Assembly: GCF_026153205.1 (NCBI RefSeq)
Contig: NZ_JAPFBW010000002.1
Location: 62,001 to 126,000, forward strand
Source: Aquabacterium sp. A7-Y
Lineage (GTDB): Bacteria > Pseudomonadota > Gammaproteobacteria > Burkholderiales > Burkholderiaceae_C
Direction: 5' to 3'
DNA length: 64,000 nt
Shown here: piece after piece, positions 48,270-56,902 of the stretch
Layout: each line of letters starts with the position of its first letter
Numbering within the stretch: the first letter of the stretch is position 1
Made by a program: the position numbers and the translations under genes
Notes under the pieces: model-generated
Told to the model about the DNA's origin: nothing
The model's input: the letters and a program-made list of their open reading frames with translations, nothing else
Databases searched by the model: none

Positions 48270-48669
48270 ATGAACTTTGTTGAGACGACTCGCGCTTGGG
48301 CGCGCCGCGTCAAGCGTGACGCGGCTGACCCTGTGGTTTGCGCGGACCCATCCATCGACGCCCTGGTATGCCAAGGCCATGGGAGGGTTCGTCGTGGCTT
48401 ACACCCTCAGCCCGATTGACCTCATCCCCGACTTCATTCCAGTGCTTGGGTACCTCGACGATGTCGTCCTGTTGCCCGTTCTGATCTGGCTCACCATCAG
48501 GCTTCTGCCACCTGAGGTGCTAGCCGAGTCACGTCAGAAGGCAGAGCAGTGGATGTTGGACCAAGGCTCGAAGCCGCGTAGCGTCGTTGGCGGCGTAGTG
48601 GTGGTTCTGATCTGGTTGGCGATCGCGATGGTGATCTCGCTATGGGCGACCGGTGCGCTGAGGCGTTGA
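48270..48669 (+). pseudogene. DUF1232 (YkvA-like) membrane protein, frame disrupted
   Basis: The frame from the ATG at 48270 reads 'NFVETTRAWARRVKRDAAD', the usual family N-terminus. The rest of the family is in the next frame: 'LWFARTHPSTPWYAKAMGGF', 'VVAYTLSPIDLIPDFIPVLG' and 'YLDDVVLLPVLIWLTIRLLP'. One extra base in the C-run 48329-48331 explains the break. A shorter product from a TTG at 48277 (130 residues, complete core) could still be made. Function of the family is unknown; two membrane segments are predicted. Confidence 0.75.
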
Positions 48670-48727
48670 GTACGCCCTCCAGGCCGAGGAGGATGGGCCG
48701 CACGGGCGGCGGCCCGCTCGCCCTCCT

Positions 48728-48976
48728 TCAATCGGTTGTCAGCACCAAGCAGCCGGCCATGATCCGCACCCGAACCTTCGCGTCGACCTCAAAACCCGCG
48801 TCCCTCAGCCATTTCCCCCGCAGGCGAACCCACGGCACCGGCGTATCGGCAGTCCCCGGTGGCTCCCGCGTGCGGTCATGCGGGACGAATGCGCCATTGA
48901 CGCTGAGGTATCGCTCGCGCTTCTCGAGCTTGGTTGTGGGCAAGGCTTCGCCCGGCCTATGATTGTCATCAGCCAC
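48728..48976 (-). CDS. SymE-like toxin-family protein
   Basis: 82 residues from a GTG. The C-terminal half 'PWVRLRGKWLRDAGFEVDAK' and 'VRVRIMAGCLVLTTD' is the SymE/AbrB-like pattern. In E. coli SymE is an SOS-controlled toxin whose translation is blocked by the antisense RNA SymR. Here no antisense promoter was identified. It is convergent with the DUF1232 gene and stands alone. Domesticated SymE copies are common in Burkholderiales accessory regions. Confidence 0.8.
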   Translation of the reverse strand: MADDNHRPGEALPTTKLEKRERYLSVNGAFVPHDRTREPPGTADTPVPWVRLRGKWLRDAGFEVDAKVRVRIMAGCLVLTTD

Positions 48977-49583
48977 GATTAACTTTCAGGAGAAGTTGGT
49001 TGTGGTTAGCCGCCCCGAGGTGTTCCCGCACCTTCGGGTCGGCGCCCTTACGGCGTCCGCCGCGCACACAGCATAAAGAGACAGGCTCCCACAGGGAAGG
49101 ACTCGATGGGCGGTTTTTTGACTCATGGAGATACAAGCGCGTCCATCTGATCACCCCCCCGTGCTGGCCTTGCAGGCTGCAGCGCGACAGGCCGTAATCG
49201 GTCCTACAGCCTCAGCACATCGAGCACGGCGCGAGCCAGTTGCGGGGGCGGTGTTGGAGGCGGCCGCCACGGGCTCAGCCCACGTGCGTGTCGTCGTGCT
49301 TTCGCGCGGCTCGCCCGGGTCGCGCCACAGTGAATGCTGTGCAAGGTCGTCTTGACGAACTGATCGCAGAGCCCACTCGGCAGCCCCGTCGCTTCCCAGA
49401 CGCAGGTCCCCGTTCTGCCGTTGACGTCGAACTGCAAAAACGGCACGAGAGTGCCCACTTGGATGGCGATCAAGAGCGGGTCCCGCAGCAGGGTGTGGAC
49501 CAACTGGTGGTGCAGAACGTCTACCGCACCTCGGTGCGCGACTACTGGGCGCTGCGCCTGGCCTGAAAGAAGGAAGCAAAACG
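48977..49583. other. Junction between accessory region and phage genes
   Basis: About 600 bases with no complete gene. In 49420-49566 one plus-strand frame ends just before the phage operon with 'LVVQNVYRTSVRDYWALRLA', which could be the last residues of a lost phage gene. No integrase, repressor or attachment repeat was recognised. Confidence 0.45.
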
Positions 49584-50546
49584 ATGGCGTATCAAACGGG
49601 CTCCGCTACCGGGCCCAGCCAGCTGCTGGACGCATTGCGGGTCTTTGCGGTCGCCAATGGCTGGAAGGAACTGCGCTGGGGAGCCTCCGGTACCGGGCAG
49701 CAGCTGTCCCTGCAGAAGGCGGACCAGTTTGTGCACCTGCGCAGCGCCGTCGAGGAGGCGCTGCGTCCGGGCTACGAGGGCGTCACCGGCATCTTCCTGG
49801 TCGGCGCCGACGGCTTCGATGCGGCGCAGCCTTGGAACAACCAACCGGGCACGATTCGCAGCCCGAACAACCAGCTGGAGGGCTGCGGCTTGTACGAAGC
49901 CGTGGGCCCCTGCACCTACCACCTGTTCTCGGTCGAGAACCCGACCCTGCTCACGATGGTCGCAGAGGTGGCGCCGGGCGTGTACCACCACCTGGCCTTC
50001 GGGCAATTGACGAAACACGGCAGCTACCCCGGAGGCGCGTTCGTGTCGGGCGCCTTCGGTCCGTCCGACTCCATCTATACCAACACGAACGACTTCGTGT
50101 TTGCCTACCGCCAGGATCACCACTGCGGCCTACCGTTCAACGACTTCAAGTCCTTCGGCGGCAGTTTCGTGCGGGCCAAGGTGGACGGTTTCGACGGCTG
50201 GTTTTCGGTCTGCCACAACCACCCGCTGACCGGCAAGCGCGCCAAGTCGACCTGGGAGGACGGCACCGGCGGGCCCCGCGAGAGCCTGGCGCGCTACTGG
50301 TGGGCGCACGCCCCGAACACGCTGAACGGCGCCGCGCCGATGCAGCCGTTTTATGTCTTCGTCGAGCGGCCGGACGGCTTTTTTTCGCCCTTCGGCTACA
50401 CCCCGCACTTGCGCTATCTGAACATCCAGCATTACACCGCGGCCGAGCCCTTCGCCATCGGGCGGGAGGAGTGGATGGCGTTTCCCGGGCACTCCAAAAA
50501 CGGCAAGTCGGGTGTGCACGGCTACGCGGTGCGGCTGGTGCGCTGA
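49584..50546 (+). CDS. Phage tail-region protein, hypothetical
   Basis: 320 residues, started at 49584 with a GAAGGAAG ribosome site. The start 'MAYQTGSATGPSQLLDALRV' is a familiar opening of tail-region proteins in siphovirus-like prophages of Burkholderiales, next to the BR0599-type gene. The body is rich in Gly and aromatic residues ('FVSGAFGPSDSIYTNTNDFV') with no enzyme motif. Likely a structural protein of the distal tail; function inferred from position only. Confidence 0.75.
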   Translation: MAYQTGSATGPSQLLDALRVFAVANGWKELRWGASGTGQQLSLQKADQFVHLRSAVEEALRPGYEGVTGIFLVGADGFDAAQPWNNQPGTIRSPNNQLEGCGLYEAVGPCTYHLFSVENPTLLTMVAEVAPGVYHHLAFGQLTKHGSYPGGAFVSGAFGPSDSIYTNTNDFVFAYRQDHHCGLPFNDFKSFGGSFVRAKVDGFDGWFSVCHNHPLTGKRAKSTWEDGTGGPRESLARYWWAHAPNTLNGAAPMQPFYVFVERPDGFFSPFGYTPHLRYLNIQHYTAAEPFAIGREEWMAFPGHSKNGKSGVHGYAVRLVR

Positions 50547-50549
50547 GCC

Positions 50550-52241
50550 ATGGCGACGCTGCCCGGCAGCCTCCTGCCCGGCTCGATCGTTCAGGAGCCG
50601 ACCAACTACCGCCGTTCGCCGGAGATCTCCGAGTTCGAGCGCGTCACCTATCCCTTCGACACACGGGACAGCGCCGCCTCGGCATCGGGCGCCAAGGCCG
50701 ACACCCAGCCAGTCGACGAGCTGCGGCTCCCTCGTGCCGGGAGCTACCTCCCGACCTTCGTGGGCGACTGGTACCACCGCATCCACCTGATCCCCGCGCG
50801 CATCGACCTGGGCAACGTCATCAGCCCGGTGGAGCGACGATTGGAGGTCTGGAACGCCCACCTCGACGCTCACACGCTGAACGCGATCGAAGCGACCGCC
50901 ACCGATGGCCTGACCCTGTCGGGGCAGCCGGAGCCGCCGCTGGCCTTCGGCCCGCTGCAGACCCGGCTCTACCGTTTCACGGCCAGCAGCCGCGGTGCGC
51001 CCCTGATCGACGCCCGCTACACCTTCCGTTTTGCCAGCGGGCTGGCAGCAGTGCTGCCCGTAACGGGCCGGCGGGTGGTGGTGTTCGGCATCCGGCCCAA
51101 CTGGGCCGACGGCATCACCGAACGCCTGGAGTGGCTCACCGAGGTGCTGGAAGCGCATGACGGCACCGAGCAGCGCATCCGGCTGCGCCAGATGCCGAGG
51201 CGGGGTTTCGAGTACGGCTTCCTGCTGGAGGGGCAAGACGCGCGGGTGCTGGATCACCTGCTGTTCGCGTGGGGCGGGCGGACGTACTGCCTGCCGGTGT
51301 GGACCGACATCGCCTACCTGCCCGATGAGGTGAAGGCGGGCGCGATGGAGCTGCAGGTCCAGGACGCAGCGAATAGCGACTACCACCCGGGCGGCATGGC
51401 GGTGCTATGGCGCTCTGTCCTGGACAACGAAGCCGTGCAAGTTCTCGCGGTCGAGGGCAACACGCTGACGCTGAACCTCGCTCTCGGCCGCAGCTGGCCT
51501 GCCGGGACCCAGGTGTTCCCCGCGCGCCTAGCGCGCTTGGAGGGGCAGACGGCCGTGCGGCGCATCACAGACACCCTCGCCGAGGGCCGCTGCCGCTTCA
51601 CCGTGGAAGACCTGACGGCCCCGGTAGGGGCGGAGGCCGGTCTGGCCTACCAGGGCTACCAGATCTTCGATTGGCCGCCCAACCGAAGCGAGGACGTCGA
51701 GGACAACTGGCAGCGCAAGCTGACGGTGCTCGACCACCAGACCGGTGCCCGCGGTTTCGAGGATGAGTCCGGGATACCGCAAATTGGGCGGCGGTTGAGT
51801 TGGCTGCTGCCGGATCGCGTGCAGGTGAGTCGGTTCCGCGCTTGGCTGGCGATGCGCGCCGGACGTGCCAATCCCGCGTGGCTGCCGACCTTCGAGTCGG
51901 ACCTGGTGGTCACCCGTCCCGTCGCCACCGCCGACAGCGGGATCACCGTGCGCAACGTCGGCTACAGCCGCTTCGTGGCCGCCCACCCGCAACGCCGCGA
52001 CCTGGTGCTGCGCACCACCGCGGGGGTGTTTTACCGCCGCGTCACCGGCGGGGACGAACTCTCCGCCGATGAAGAGCTGATCTCGCTCGACGCCCCGCTG
52101 GGCGTGACCGTCGCGCCCGCGCAGTTCCTGCAGATCTCCTGGTTGGAACTGGCCCGGCTCGACCAGGACGCCGTGGAGCTGTTCTGGGAGACCGACCAGA
52201 TCGCCCGCCTCCAACTCTCGACCCGGACCTTGCCTTCATGA
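50550..52241 (+). CDS. Phage distal tail structural protein
   Basis: 563 residues beginning three bases after the previous stop. Beta-rich throughout, with an Ig-like middle part ('LRRAPLID'-style strands such as 'PLIDARYTFRFASGLAAVLP') and a region like a phage tail-tip hub. No catalytic motif. The following BR0599-type gene overlaps its end by four bases (ATGA), so the tail genes are translated as one unit. Confidence 0.78.
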   Translation: MATLPGSLLPGSIVQEPTNYRRSPEISEFERVTYPFDTRDSAASASGAKADTQPVDELRLPRAGSYLPTFVGDWYHRIHLIPARIDLGNVISPVERRLEVWNAHLDAHTLNAIEATATDGLTLSGQPEPPLAFGPLQTRLYRFTASSRGAPLIDARYTFRFASGLAAVLPVTGRRVVVFGIRPNWADGITERLEWLTEVLEAHDGTEQRIRLRQMPRRGFEYGFLLEGQDARVLDHLLFAWGGRTYCLPVWTDIAYLPDEVKAGAMELQVQDAANSDYHPGGMAVLWRSVLDNEAVQVLAVEGNTLTLNLALGRSWPAGTQVFPARLARLEGQTAVRRITDTLAEGRCRFTVEDLTAPVGAEAGLAYQGYQIFDWPPNRSEDVEDNWQRKLTVLDHQTGARGFEDESGIPQIGRRLSWLLPDRVQVSRFRAWLAMRAGRANPAWLPTFESDLVVTRPVATADSGITVRNVGYSRFVAAHPQRRDLVLRTTAGVFYRRVTGGDELSADEELISLDAPLGVTVAPAQFLQISWLELARLDQDAVELFWETDQIARLQLSTRTLPS

Positions 52242-53047
52242 ACTACCTGACGCAAGAGCAGTCGGCGCACCACGGGCAGCCGCAGGAGCTGTACCGGTTC
52301 GCCCAAGGCAGCCAGCGCTGGCTCTACACCTCGGCACAGGAGGCCATCGACTTCCAGTCCGAGACCTACGACCCGGCGCCGATCGCCCGCAGCCAGATCG
52401 AGCAGAGCAACGAGCTGTCGCGCAACGGCATCGAGGTGCGCGTGCCCCGGGACCTGCCGCTGGCAGCGCTCTTCATTGCCGCGCCGCCCGAGGGCGTGGT
52501 GAGCCTGACGGTGTACCGGCGCCACGTCGGGCCGGGCAGCGAAGCGAGCGAGTTCGTCACCTACTGGAAGGGGCGCGTGATGGTGGCACGGCTGTCCGGC
52601 GCGGAAGCGACGCTCAAGTGCGAGCCGGTCGGCTCCTCGCTCAAGCGGCTCGGGCTGCGGGCGCGCTACCAGATCAACTGCCGGCACGTTCTTTACTCGG
52701 CCGGGTGTGCGGCGCTGCGCGACAGCTTCCGGGTCGACGGCACGGTCGCCGCGGTCAGTGGCATCAGCGTTCAGGTTGCGACGGCAGCTGCCCGCGAGAG
52801 CGGCTACTTCGTCGGCGGCTACCTGCAGGGCACAGCCGGCGCCCGGATGGTGGTGGCCCACGCCGGCATCGACCTCACGCTGGCCGCGCCGCTGCTGGGC
52901 CTGACCGTGGGCGATCCGGTGCAGCTGTACGCCGGCTGCGACCACTCGATGAACCACTGCAAGGGCCGATTCAACAACCTCGACAACTTCGGCGGTTTTC
53001 CGTTCATCCCCTGGAAGAACCCGTTTTCGGGCGACGCCATCGTTTAG
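52238..53047 (+). CDS. Phage BR0599-family (DUF2163) tail protein
   Basis: 269 residues. The N-terminal half is DUF2163-like ('LYRFAQGSQRWLYTSAQEAI'). The C-terminal signature with spaced cysteines, 'YAGCDHSMNHCKGRFNNLDN' followed by 'FGGFPFIPWKNPF', is the BR0599 family end. In tailed phages and gene transfer agents this protein forms part of the tail hub next to the tip protein. Overlaps the upstream gene by 4 bases. Confidence 0.92.
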   Translation: MNYLTQEQSAHHGQPQELYRFAQGSQRWLYTSAQEAIDFQSETYDPAPIARSQIEQSNELSRNGIEVRVPRDLPLAALFIAAPPEGVVSLTVYRRHVGPGSEASEFVTYWKGRVMVARLSGAEATLKCEPVGSSLKRLGLRARYQINCRHVLYSAGCAALRDSFRVDGTVAAVSGISVQVATAAARESGYFVGGYLQGTAGARMVVAHAGIDLTLAAPLLGLTVGDPVQLYAGCDHSMNHCKGRFNNLDNFGGFPFIPWKNPFSGDAIV

Positions 53048-53059
53048 AGCCAGCACCCC

Positions 53060-53299
53060 ATGTGGGCCCAAATCATCGTCTGGATCGTCACGACGGTCCT
53101 GTCGGCGCTGCTCGCGCCCAAACCGAGAACCCAGGAAGCGCAGCCCGGCCAGATCGGCGACAAGGACGTTCCCATAGCGTCCCAGGATGCGCCCATCCCC
53201 GTGCTGTTCGGCACCCGCGTGATCTCCGGCCCGAATGTCGTCTGGTACGGCGACGTGCAGGTCAAGCCCATCAAGAAGAAGAGCGGAGGCAAGAAGTGA
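53060..53299 (+). CDS. Phage tail tip assembly small protein
   Basis: 79 residues with an N-terminal membrane-like helix ('IIVWIVTTVLSALLAPKPRT'). It then reads 'PIASQDAPIPVLFGTRVISG' and 'PNVVWYGDVQVKPIKKKSGG'. The 'IPVLFGTR' and 'NVVWYGD' strings are typical of the N-terminus of tip attachment proteins, here as a separate gene. The next gene starts within its stop (GTGA). Confidence 0.8.
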   Translation: MWAQIIVWIVTTVLSALLAPKPRTQEAQPGQIGDKDVPIASQDAPIPVLFGTRVISGPNVVWYGDVQVKPIKKKSGGKK

Positions 53300-53508
53300 G
53301 CGAGGTGACAGCACGGCTGGAACACGCGCGCCAGTTGGGCTATTGCGCCCGCGGCATGCGCCGCTGGTTCGAGGGGCGCGAGCGGACATGGGCCGAGTTC
53401 GTCGAGCAGGGCGTGCCGGCCGAGTGGCTGCGCGCCAGCGGCGACGCGATGGCAGTGCGCGTTGCCCAGCAGGCCGAGCAAGCCGCGACACAAGAGCCTG
53501 ATCAATGA
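53296..53508 (+). CDS. Small phage protein, hypothetical
   Basis: 70 residues from a GTG at 53296 that overlaps the preceding stop; its own stop overlaps the ATG of the tip gene (ATGA). Charged and helical ('LGYCARGMRRWFEGRERTWA', 'FVEQGVPAEWLRASGDAMA'). It is always found in this slot between the small assembly protein and tip protein in related phages, as far as I recall. No known function. Confidence 0.7.
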   Translation: MSEVTARLEHARQLGYCARGMRRWFEGRERTWAEFVEQGVPAEWLRASGDAMAVRVAQQAEQAATQEPDQ

Positions 53509-55712
53509 GCGGCGGTGGCAGCAAGAAGAAGGTCACGGTTGGCCACTGGTACGGACTGGGTGCGCAGCTGGTGTTGTGCCATGGGCCGGTGGACGCCGTC
53601 ACCGAGATCCGGGTCGGCGAGCGGGTGGCCTGGTCCGGGCAGGCCACCAGCACCACCACCATCGGCATCAACCGGCTGGACCTGTTCGGGGGTGAGGACC
53701 GCGAGGGCGGCGTCGAGGGCTCCGTCGACATCCTCATGGGCGAGCCAAGCCAAGGCCGCAACGCCTACCTGCAAGAGCGGCTCGGGGCCGACATCCCGGC
53801 CTTTAGGGGGGTGGTGTCGCTGGTGCTCAAGCGGGTGTGGGTCGCGGCGATGAATCCGTATATCAAGCCATGGTCCGTTCGCGCCCGTCGAACGCCGCGG
53901 GGCTGGTACGAGCAGAAAGCCGCGATCGGCGCTGACGCCAACCCGGCCCACATCATCCGCGAGTGCCTGACCAATGCGGACTGGGGCATGGGCTACCCGG
54001 CCGGCGACATGGACGAGGCCAGCTTCCGGGCGGCGGCGGACACGCTGCACGCCGAGGGGTTCGGTCTGTCCCTGCTGTGGTCCCAGGAAGAAACGATTGA
54101 GAGCTTCGTGCTCTCGGTGCTCAAGCACGTCGACGGGGTGCTCTATGTACACCCGCGCTCGGGGCTCTTCGTGCTGCAGCTGGCGCGGGCCGACTACCAG
54201 TTGGACCGGCTGCCGATTTTCGACCCCTCCAACATCCTGCGCATCGAGGAGTTCACCCGGCCGTCCTGGGGCGAAACCGTCAACCAGGTGACGGTGGTGT
54301 ACCGGGACGCGGCGAGCGACAAGGATGCCTCGGTCACGGTGCAGGACATCGCCGCGGTGCAACTCAACGGCGGCGTGGTCGCCACTTCACTCCAGTACCC
54401 GGGCATCAGCCACGGGGCGCTGGCCACGCGGGTCGCCATGCGGGAACTGAAGCAGCTGTCGGCCAGCCTCGCCAAGTGCACCTTTATCGCCAACCGGCAG
54501 GCCGCGGCGCTGCAGATCGGCGGCGTCGTGAAGCTGTCCTGGCCGCCTTACGGCATCGAGCAGCTGCCGATGCGCATTGTCCGCACCGCCTATGGCGAGC
54601 TGGCGAGCGGGGCGGTGCGGGTCGACTGCGTGCAGGACATCTTCGGCCTGCCGCAATCGGTCTATTCGGCACCGCCACCGTCCGGCTGGAAGGAACCGAC
54701 CAGCGAACCCTTGCCCTGTCCGCAACAGGCGCTGTTCGAGGTGCCGTACTGGTGGATCGTCCAGGACCTCACTGGCGAGTCGGACAGCCGGCTCGGGGAC
54801 ATCGGTGACCTGGACGGGCTCGTGGCGGTCTGCGGCTCGCGGCCGAGCGGCGACGCCTTCGGGTTCAAGGCGATGGCCCGCGTGGGTGGCGGCTGGGAGG
54901 ACAAGGGCCAGGGCAGCTTCACGCCGACGGCGATCCTGGCGGTGGCGCTGCCGCCATCCGGCAGCCAGGTGCGCGTGTCACTGGCGAACGGCATCGGCTT
55001 GGAGGATGTCGAAGCGGGCGGGCTCGCCCTGGTGAACGGGGAGTGGCTCAAGGTCGCCTCGCTCGACCGGGCAGGCGCCGGGGAGCCAGCTGCGGTGTTC
55101 GAGCGCGGCCTGCTCGACACGGTGCCCGTCGGGCACCCCGCCGGCAGCCGGGTGTGGTTCGCCGAGGAGGCTCGCCACTACCTGCAACCGGAGTACGTCC
55201 AGGGCGAGACGGTGCGGGCCCGGCTGCTGACGCAGACGGCGCGCGGGACCTTGCCGCTGGGCGAAGCCCCGGAGATGAGCCTGACGCTGGCCAAGCGCTT
55301 CATCCGGCCCTACTGCCCCGGCAACCCCCGCGTCAACAGCCGGACCTACCCGGCGGCAGTCGCGGGCGAGATCATCATCAGCTGGGCCACACGCAACCGC
55401 CGCACGCAGACGGCCTACCTCGTCCTGCAGACCGAAGGCGAGATCACGCCGGAGGCGGGGCAAACCACCACCGTGCGCTTCTACGGCGAGACCGGCTCGC
55501 TGCGGCGCACCTTGACCGGCCTCGCGGGCAACAGCGTGACCTGGCCGCTGGCGCAGGAGCTCGCGGACTCGGGGCTCGGGCGGGTCAACGCAAAGCTGCG
55601 GGTGGAGATCGAGTCACTCCGCGACGGCCACGTGTCCTGGCAGAAGCACAGCATCGAGTTCGAGCGGGCCGGCTACGGCCTGCACTACGGCAACTACTAC
55701 GGAGGCGTTTGA
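53505..55712 (+). CDS. Phage tail tip / host specificity protein (J-like)
   Basis: 735 residues. The opening 'KKKVTVGHWYGLGAQLVLCH' and 'GPVDAVTEIRVGERVAWSGQ' and the central part ('LFVLQLARADYQLDRLP', 'FTRPSWGETVNQVTVVYRDA') match the TipJ/phage-J core. The C-terminal ~150 residues are fibronectin-like strands ('AGEIIISWATRNRRTQTAYL'). It recognises the host surface at the tail tip. No programmed frameshift or domain loss was seen; the length is shorter than lambda J (~1130). Confidence 0.88.
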   Translation: MSGGGSKKKVTVGHWYGLGAQLVLCHGPVDAVTEIRVGERVAWSGQATSTTTIGINRLDLFGGEDREGGVEGSVDILMGEPSQGRNAYLQERLGADIPAFRGVVSLVLKRVWVAAMNPYIKPWSVRARRTPRGWYEQKAAIGADANPAHIIRECLTNADWGMGYPAGDMDEASFRAAADTLHAEGFGLSLLWSQEETIESFVLSVLKHVDGVLYVHPRSGLFVLQLARADYQLDRLPIFDPSNILRIEEFTRPSWGETVNQVTVVYRDAASDKDASVTVQDIAAVQLNGGVVATSLQYPGISHGALATRVAMRELKQLSASLAKCTFIANRQAAALQIGGVVKLSWPPYGIEQLPMRIVRTAYGELASGAVRVDCVQDIFGLPQSVYSAPPPSGWKEPTSEPLPCPQQALFEVPYWWIVQDLTGESDSRLGDIGDLDGLVAVCGSRPSGDAFGFKAMARVGGGWEDKGQGSFTPTAILAVALPPSGSQVRVSLANGIGLEDVEAGGLALVNGEWLKVASLDRAGAGEPAAVFERGLLDTVPVGHPAGSRVWFAEEARHYLQPEYVQGETVRARLLTQTARGTLPLGEAPEMSLTLAKRFIRPYCPGNPRVNSRTYPAAVAGEIIISWATRNRRTQTAYLVLQTEGEITPEAGQTTTVRFYGETGSLRRTLTGLAGNSVTWPLAQELADSGLGRVNAKLRVEIESLRDGHVSWQKHSIEFERAGYGLHYGNYYGGV

Positions 55713-55713
55713 A

Positions 55714-56064
55714 TTGGCGAGCACCGATCCCAACCTCGGCCTGACCTACGGCTGGGCCCAGGGGGAACACAACTGGAACGGCGGCATGGACGCCAATCTG
55801 AAACGGCTGGGCGCCGTGGTGGGACTGTCGGTCAAGGACCGGGATCTCACCGCGCCGCCGGCCACCCCGGCGGACGGCGACCGCTACATCGTTCCGGCAG
55901 GCGCCACCGGTGCCTGGGCCGGAAAGACGGGACAGGTCGCGGTGCGCATCGCAGGCGCCTGGGAGTACCACGCGCCCAAGGTCGGCTGGCTCTGCTTCCT
56001 TGAGCACGAAAACAAGTTGAGCGTCTACAAGGCGGCCGGCTGGAGTCCCGGCATAGCCATCTGA
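55714..56064 (+). CDS. DUF2793 phage protein
   Basis: 116 residues from a TTG at 55714, chosen because GGAGG sits 8 bases before it. The sequence 'TAPPATPADGDRYIVPAGAT' and 'GAWAGKTGQVAVRIAGAWEY' is the DUF2793 signature, usual in tail fibre-like or gene transfer agent proteins. Only a short form is present; longer relatives carry a receptor-binding C-terminus. A terminator follows at once. Confidence 0.88.
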   Translation: MASTDPNLGLTYGWAQGEHNWNGGMDANLKRLGAVVGLSVKDRDLTAPPATPADGDRYIVPAGATGAWAGKTGQVAVRIAGAWEYHAPKVGWLCFLEHENKLSVYKAAGWSPGIAI

Positions 56065-56085
56065 TCTTCCCCTTCCCCACCCGAA

Positions 56086-56107
56086 CCCGCCCCTGTGGCG
56101 GGTTTTT
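56086..56107 (+). terminator. Rho-independent terminator after the tail genes
   Basis: A 6-bp GC stem (56086-56091 with 56097-56102), 5-base loop and five T's. It separates the tail operon from the lysis cassette. Confidence 0.8.
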
Positions 56108-56123
56108 CATTTGGAGAACACCG

Positions 56124-56426
56124 ATGACTGAAGAGAACAAACCTGCCTTGGTGGACAACATGCTGGTGTTGAACAAGGAGGACTTCGACGATCTGTTGGA
56201 CCGGGCGGCAGAGCGCGGTGCCGAGCGCGTGCTGATGCTGCTCGGCTTCGACGACCGCGGCGATGCGGCGCGCGACCTGCGAGAGCTGCGCGATCTGCTG
56301 GACGCCTGGCGTGACGCCCGCCGCACAGCGTGGCGCACCGTCGTCAAGGTGTTCACCACCGGGCTGCTCGCGGCGCTGTTGATTGGTGCTTCCATCAAGT
56401 TCAACCCCTGGGGAGGCGGCCAGTGA
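56124..56426 (+). CDS. Phage small membrane protein (lysis cassette)
   Basis: 100 residues. A charged helical N-terminal part ('LNKEDFDDLLDRAAERGAER', 'LRELRDLLDAWRDARRT') ends in one membrane segment ('VVKVFTTGLLAALLIGASI'). It lies directly upstream of, and overlaps by four bases, the holin-like gene. A holin partner or accessory lysis protein is likely; not a spanin as far as can be seen. Confidence 0.75.
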   Translation: MTEENKPALVDNMLVLNKEDFDDLLDRAAERGAERVLMLLGFDDRGDAARDLRELRDLLDAWRDARRTAWRTVVKVFTTGLLAALLIGASIKFNPWGGGQ

Positions 56427-56902
56427 TCGAGACGCTGCTGGGCGGCTTGCTCGGCGGCGCCTTCCGGCTCGCGCCCGAGCTGCTCAAGTGGCTGGACCGT
56501 GCGGGCGAGCGCGCCCAGGAGCTGGCGATGCAGGACAAGGCGCTGGAGTTCGAGCGTCTCAGGGGCGCGCAGCGCATGGCTGAGATCGGAGCGGCGGCCG
56601 ACGTCGCCTGGAACGTCGGGGCGATAGGAGCGCTGAAAGAGGCAATTGCGGCGCAGGGCCGGCCCTCAGGCGTGAAGTGGGCAGATGCGTTGTCGACAAG
56701 CGTGCGGCCGGTCGTCACCTACTTGCTGGTGGCGATGTACTGCAGCGTGAAGGCGGCGACCTTCGTTGGGTCGGTCCAGACAGGGGTCAGCTTCGGCGCT
56801 GCATTGCTCGCAGCCTGGACCGATGCGGACCAAGCGCTGCTGTCCGGGGTACTGAACTACTGGTACCTTTCCAGGACCTTAGACAAGGTACGGGGCGCGT
56901 GA
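56423..56902 (+). CDS. Holin-like protein (GTA_holin_3TM type)
   Basis: 159 residues from a GTG overlapping the upstream stop. Short N-terminal hydrophobic/amphipathic helix ('ETLLGGLLGGAFRLAPELLK'), a charged middle ('AQELAMQDKALEFERLRGAQ'), then a C-terminal membrane part beginning 'SVRPVVTYLLVAMYCSVKAA'. The 'RP..TY' pattern is typical of the 3-TM holins of phages and gene transfer agents. It would open the membrane to release the endolysin encoded two genes on. Confidence 0.75.
   Translation: MIETLLGGLLGGAFRLAPELLKWLDRAGERAQELAMQDKALEFERLRGAQRMAEIGAAADVAWNVGAIGALKEAIAAQGRPSGVKWADALSTSVRPVVTYLLVAMYCSVKAATFVGSVQTGVSFGAALLAAWTDADQALLSGVLNYWYLSRTLDKVRGA

Noticed and set aside
52031-53761. 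A 576-codon minus-strand frame across phage tail genes
   Set aside because: Antisense to four tail genes whose starts, ribosome sites and 4-base overlaps form a coherent operon.
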